Below, in pieces: positions 4,847 through 8,589 of a stretch of 8,589 bases of DNA (within the stretch, counting starts at the first letter, position 1; each line of letters starts with the position of its first letter). The notes beneath the pieces were generated by a model. The model saw nothing but the letters and a program-made list of their open reading frames with translations, searched no databases and had not been told where the DNA came from. Origin of the DNA: Spirochaetaceae bacterium (GTDB lineage Bacteria > Spirochaetota > Spirochaetia > DSM-2461); NCBI GenBank assembly GCA_016342385.1, contig JAEINM010000154.1, forward strand, positions 1 to 8,589, written 5' to 3'. A program made the position numbers and the translations under genes.

Positions 4847-6010
4847 ATGAAATTAGGGCGATCAGCTTTAGTCAAAGCAGGTGTGGCAATTCTTATTCTC
4901 GGTGGTGGAATTACCGCTATGCAGCTACTGGCCTCCAGTAAGGCTGAAGCTAATAAAAGAGAAGTCGAAATGCCTGTCAGAAAAGTGGAAACACTTGTTC
5001 CCGTATTTAATGATATTTCTTATCTTGTTGAGGGAAATGGTTTGATTGAATCAGCCGGTTCATTGAGTGTTTTTTCCTCCCTTTCCGGTAAGGTTGTCTA
5101 TTCTTATCATAATCTGTCTAGCGGAACTTATGTGGAAAAGGATGAAATCCTTTTACAAATTGATTCAAGGCAGGCGGAAAATACTCTAAATCTGGCCAGA
5201 GCGGAACTCATAAAAGCAGTAGCAGCCATAGTTCCCCAGTTTAAAGGCAGCAATGAACAGTTATATAATAAATGGAACAATTATCTGGATTCTCTCAATT
5301 TTCAGACTATTGTCACCACCGAGATTCCCAGGGTGACAGATCCCCGTGAGAAACTGCTGATAAGCACCTATGGGATTTATTCGACTTATTACACTGCCAG
5401 AAACGCTGAAATCCTCCTGGAAGAGCATACTGTTATAGCCCCCTTTGACGGCTATATATCCGGACAGGGCATTCTTGCCGGTAGCTATGTCAATGCCGGT
5501 CAGCCACTTATGACTCTTGTGGACGCCGAACATCTAAAAGTATCTGTTCCTCTGACTGTAGATGATTTAAACAGGATTGACAGTGAGGGCAATCCCTCTG
5601 TGGAAATTTACCCATCAATAGGAAATGGCACGGTTTTAACCGGATATCTAAAAGGTCGGGATATGCTTATGGACCGTTCATCACAGATGGTAAATGTTTA
5701 TGTTGAATTTTCAAATCCTGAACTGGATCCCCGTTTTGCTCCGGGAAATTATGTGGATATTCTAATTGAAGGCAGGACTCTGGTCGACACGGCTCCCATA
5801 CCAAGGTATGCTGTGATCGATAACCAGTTTGTTTATACCTACAAAGACAGCATACTGGGAAAAGAGAATATCTCTATCAGAGCTGTTTCCAATGATACTG
5901 TTTATATCGATAATAACCTGCCGGCCGGTACAGAAATCGTTACCACTATACTTCAGAAACCACTTATAGGCATGAAGCTCTCCAGTCTAGCCGATGGAGG
6001 GGATAAATAA
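4847..6010 (+). CDS. RND efflux periplasmic adaptor (membrane fusion protein, HlyD/AcrA type)
   Basis: 387 residues; AGGGG (4834-4838) lies eight bases before the ATG. The protein bridges an inner-membrane RND pump to an outer-membrane channel. Residues ~8-30 are an N-terminal membrane anchor or signal (VKAGVAILILGGGITAMQLLA). The lipoyl domain appears in two halves: residues ~70-110 (SVFSSLSGKVVYSYHNLSSGTYVEKDEILLQID) and ~194-235 (HTVIAPFDGYISGQGILAGSYVNAGQPLMTLVD). The roughly 80 residues between them are not a long heptad coiled coil but a shorter segment with prolines and aromatics (QLYNKWNNYLDSL, STYYTARNAE), as I recall from adaptors common in Bacteroidetes-type pumps. Beta-barrel and membrane-proximal domains follow (LKVSVPLTVDDL, PRFAPGNYVDILIEG). 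Its stop overlaps the permease start by one base, so the two are co-translated. No outer-membrane channel gene is in the window. Confidence 0.93.
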   Translation: MKLGRSALVKAGVAILILGGGITAMQLLASSKAEANKREVEMPVRKVETLVPVFNDISYLVEGNGLIESAGSLSVFSSLSGKVVYSYHNLSSGTYVEKDEILLQIDSRQAENTLNLARAELIKAVAAIVPQFKGSNEQLYNKWNNYLDSLNFQTIVTTEIPRVTDPREKLLISTYGIYSTYYTARNAEILLEEHTVIAPFDGYISGQGILAGSYVNAGQPLMTLVDAEHLKVSVPLTVDDLNRIDSEGNPSVEIYPSIGNGTVLTGYLKGRDMLMDRSSQMVNVYVEFSNPELDPRFAPGNYVDILIEGRTLVDTAPIPRYAVIDNQFVYTYKDSILGKENISIRAVSNDTVYIDNNLPAGTEIVTTILQKPLIGMKLSSLADGGDK

Positions 6011-8589
6011 TGAAAAAAATTCTTACTTTTTTCGTTGAAAACCCTGTTTTGTCCAACTGGGTAATGCTCGTTATTCTCCTTTTGGGCGTATTCGGTGTCT
6101 TTAATATGAAAATGCGGATCTGGCCTAAAATGGAGCTTGATTATATTAATATAGATATCCCTTTTCCCGGTGCATCAGCCCTGGAAGTGGAAGAGGGTCT
6201 TATTACAAAAATTGAAGAGAATCTGAAAGGTCTTGAAGGTGTGGAAAGCATATATTCCTCTTCTATGGATGGATTCGGTAATATTTTTCTCATTATCTCC
6301 TCATCGCAGCCCATGTCGAAAACAATCGATAAGGTCAGGAATGTGGTGAATTCAATTGGAGGTTACCCCAGTGACGCAGAGCAACCTATTATATATCAGG
6401 AGACCGCCTGGAATCGGGCCATGCTGGTCACGATTTATGGTCCTGATGATATAGGGACTCTGAAAACAGTTGTTCAGGAATTTGAAGATAACCTGTTGCG
6501 ATCGGGAAAAATCTCTCAGATTGATAGCTGGGGTCTTCCTTCAAAGTATATATATGCCGAGGTTTCTCCCGACTCTCTTCAGAAATACGGCCTGACAATT
6601 AATGACATTTCACGTGCTATCGCCAGTGCGAATCTCAATATCTCTTCAGGATCTATTGTGACGGAAAAAGAGCGCATATTAATAAGAACCTACAGTAAAC
6701 AATATGAGGCAGAGGGAATTGGAAATATCCCAGTGTATTCTTCCCTCGATGGAACAACTCTCTTATTGAAACAGGTTTGCAGGGTCACAGAAAAATGGCC
6801 TGACAATGTGTTCTATACAGAAGTAAACGGGAAAAAAGCCATTGGTCTTAACATTATGTATAATAATAATGAAGATGTTGTGGAGATAGGTAAAATAGTC
6901 GATGAGAAACTGGAGGAATTCAATCAGAAATATGATGGCCTGGTCTTTTTTGAGGCTTTTATCAGAGATGTTGATGAGATTGAAACCAGGCTGGGAACCC
7001 TGACTAGAAACGGACTGATAGGACTGCTTCTCGTTGTGATTATTCTGGGCATTTTTCTTAATGTCCGCCTCTCTTTATGGGTGGCTCTGGGCATCCCCAT
7101 CTCTTTTGCCGGGCTTTTATTTGTACAGTGGATTATGGGCATTACTATAAATGAGATGTCACTGTTCGGAATGATTATGGTTATCGGAATTCTGGTTGAT
7201 GACGGAATTGTCATAGGCGAGAGTATTTTTTATCAATGGGAAAAAGGGGGCAAGTCCCCAAAACAGGCGGCAATAGATGGAACGATGGATGTCATACAAC
7301 CTGTGTTTGTCTCTATTATCACGACTATGGTCGCTTTTGCCCCTTATTTCTTTATGTATGGAGAAATGGGTAATTACGTCTGGCAGATTGGTACTGTTGT
7401 GGTTATCTGTCTTTTCTTTTCGCTTATAGAAGCGGCGATTATTCTTCCGGTTCATCTGGCTCATTCTAAATCTCTGTCTCAGAATCAGAAGCGTCATTAC
7501 CTCAGAGAAAAAATGAACAACGGGATTGTCCATTTTATTGAAAATTTATATGGACCCTTTCTGAAATTCTGTCTTAGAAATAAGTGGGCTGTCATGGCAT
7601 CTATGTTCGCTGTTATTCTGACACTGGCAGGAGCCTTTATGGGAAACCATGTGAAAGCTGTTTTCTTTCCAGAGATCGAAGCACCTTATGCCATGATTAA
7701 TCTTGAAATTCCCTCCGGTACATCTTCTGAAGTCTCCGAGGGGATAAGAGATGAAGTTATCGATAGAGCTCTCGAATTCGGGAAAAGGTATTCCATGACC
7801 GAGGAGGGGTATGACAATGGTATAATCGGCCATGTTTCCTGGAGTAACGGAAGTGATCTCAGTGTGTTCCTTACATTAATCCCCAATGAGATTAGAACAT
7901 ATACCGTGAAAGAGTTCTCCGATGAAATGAGTGAGAATCTGGGTTTTTTTCCTGAAGTGGAAAGTATCACTGTTGGGGGAGAAACGGCTTTTGGAGGGAA
8001 TCCAATCTCCATCCGGTTTCTCAGCCATGATTATGATCAGCTTACAAAAGCCAGTGAACTCTTTAAAGAGGAACTGAAAGCCATTGATGGTGTCAAGGAT
8101 ATACAAGATGATACCCCTCTCGGTGATAAAGAGTTTGTTGTGACTCTCCGGCCAAAAGGGGAGGCCCTGGGACTGAGCCTTATGGATGTCACGTCGCAGC
8201 TGCGTCAGGGGTTTTACGGTCAAGATGTGATGACTCTTCAGAAAGGTCGTGATGAAGTTAAAATCGTCGTACAGTTTCCTCCGGAGGAGCGGCTGTCAAT
8301 CAGTCAGATTGAATCTCTACCCATTCGAACTCCTTCTGGATCATATGTCCCATTTAAGGAGATTGCCGATTATACTATTGAACGAGGGATCAAAAGGATC
8401 AGGCATGAAGACGGGTATAGATCAATTCGTGTCTATGCCAATCTCGATGACACAAAAAATGACCTCAATGTAGTCCTGAAAGATCTCAATGATGATGTTA
8501 TTCCCCGGGTTCTCTCTCAGGTGGAAGGTGTTTCCAAATCTTTCAGCGGTCAGTCTGAAGAAGTGGGTAAAATGATCAATTCCATGATT
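6010..8589 (+). CDS. RND-family efflux permease, 3' end outside the window
   Basis: Open from ATG 6010 to the window edge, 860 codons, no stop or frameshift; GGAGGGG (5996-6002) precedes it by seven bases and the ATG overlaps the adaptor stop (TAATG). It should be a proton-driven trimeric inner-membrane pump. TM1 lies at about residues 14-33, followed by the first porter domain (FPGASALEVEEGLITKIEENLKGLEGVESIYS is typical). TM2-TM6 span about 335-482. TM4 has GILVDDGIV with Asp397 and Asp398, equivalent to the proton-relay pair Asp407/Asp408 of AcrB. TM7 is ~526-545, and the second porter domain starts with FFPEIEAPYAMINLEIPSG. The missing part, about 150-190 residues by family length, would be TM8-TM12. 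Substrate class is not evident; the Asp pair favours a drug/hydrophobe-type pump over a metal-type one, without proving it. Confidence 0.95.
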   Translation, partial: MKKILTFFVENPVLSNWVMLVILLLGVFGVFNMKMRIWPKMELDYINIDIPFPGASALEVEEGLITKIEENLKGLEGVESIYSSSMDGFGNIFLIISSSQPMSKTIDKVRNVVNSIGGYPSDAEQPIIYQETAWNRAMLVTIYGPDDIGTLKTVVQEFEDNLLRSGKISQIDSWGLPSKYIYAEVSPDSLQKYGLTINDISRAIASANLNISSGSIVTEKERILIRTYSKQYEAEGIGNIPVYSSLDGTTLLLKQVCRVTEKWPDNVFYTEVNGKKAIGLNIMYNNNEDVVEIGKIVDEKLEEFNQKYDGLVFFEAFIRDVDEIETRLGTLTRNGLIGLLLVVIILGIFLNVRLSLWVALGIPISFAGLLFVQWIMGITINEMSLFGMIMVIGILVDDGIVIGESIFYQWEKGGKSPKQAAIDGTMDVIQPVFVSIITTMVAFAPYFFMYGEMGNYVWQIGTVVVICLFFSLIEAAIILPVHLAHSKSLSQNQKRHYLREKMNNGIVHFIENLYGPFLKFCLRNKWAVMASMFAVILTLAGAFMGNHVKAVFFPEIEAPYAMINLEIPSGTSSEVSEGIRDEVIDRALEFGKRYSMTEEGYDNGIIGHVSWSNGSDLSVFLTLIPNEIRTYTVKEFSDEMSENLGFFPEVESITVGGETAFGGNPISIRFLSHDYDQLTKASELFKEELKAIDGVKDIQDDTPLGDKEFVVTLRPKGEALGLSLMDVTSQLRQGFYGQDVMTLQKGRDEVKIVVQFPPEERLSISQIESLPIRTPSGSYVPFKEIADYTIERGIKRIRHEDGYRSIRVYANLDDTKNDLNVVLKDLNDDVIPRVLSQVEGVSKSFSGQSEEVGKMINSMI

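Noticed and set aside
6924..8223. Several long minus-strand ORFs antisense to the RND permease
   Set aside because: They are shadows of the permease coding frame, lack ribosome-binding sites and encode unrecognisable, biased proteins.

Overview
The window reads as Gram-negative, AT-leaning bacterial DNA. It has an RND efflux permease with a periplasmic adaptor, a lipobox-type hexaheme cytochrome and several other exported proteins. The relaxed lipobox (I-I-S-C) and the pairing of a class III cyclase with a periplasmic FecR-domain protein would fit a spirochaete-like or other anaerobe/microaerophile. That placement is an inference from style, not from a marker gene. I see no tRNA, rRNA, CRISPR array, insertion sequence or integrase.

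Layout: (1) Positions 1-993 hold the 3' end of a class III adenylate/guanylate cyclase whose end overlaps the start of a secreted FecR-domain protein, so the two look translationally coupled. (2) Positions 994-1228 are non-coding, with hairpin-forming sequence and then a strong sigma-70-type promoter. A 7-1-7 palindrome resembling a PerR/Fur box sits over the start of the transcript. (3) Positions 1229-1813 encode a typical 2-Cys peroxiredoxin (AhpC/Prx1), closed by a bidirectional hairpin terminator shared with the convergent gene. (4) Positions 1858-2859 (minus) encode a membrane-anchored six-bladed kelch propeller. It is divergent from a hexaheme c-type cytochrome lipoprotein (3032-4183). 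The roughly 170-bp region between them carries two inverted repeats, one with 13-bp perfect arms. (5) Positions 4229-4588 (minus) encode a small unrecognised protein that shares a bidirectional terminator with the cytochrome. (6) Positions 4847-8589 hold an RND efflux operon: the adaptor, then a permease starting on the adaptor's stop codon and running off the window edge. A sequence with the exact GG-N10-GC spacing of a sigma-54 promoter lies upstream, with a dyad about 85 bp before the predicted start site.

How the parts may work together: the peroxiredoxin, the multiheme lipoprotein and the kelch protein suggest an envelope redox and peroxide-response neighbourhood. The peroxiredoxin looks cytoplasmic; the cytochrome and kelch protein look exported. 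The cyclase/FecR pair and the RND operon look like separate sensing and efflux units. No functional link between these blocks is proved by the sequence. The most useful leads are the divergent kelch/cytochrome control region and the sigma-54-like promoter of the efflux operon.
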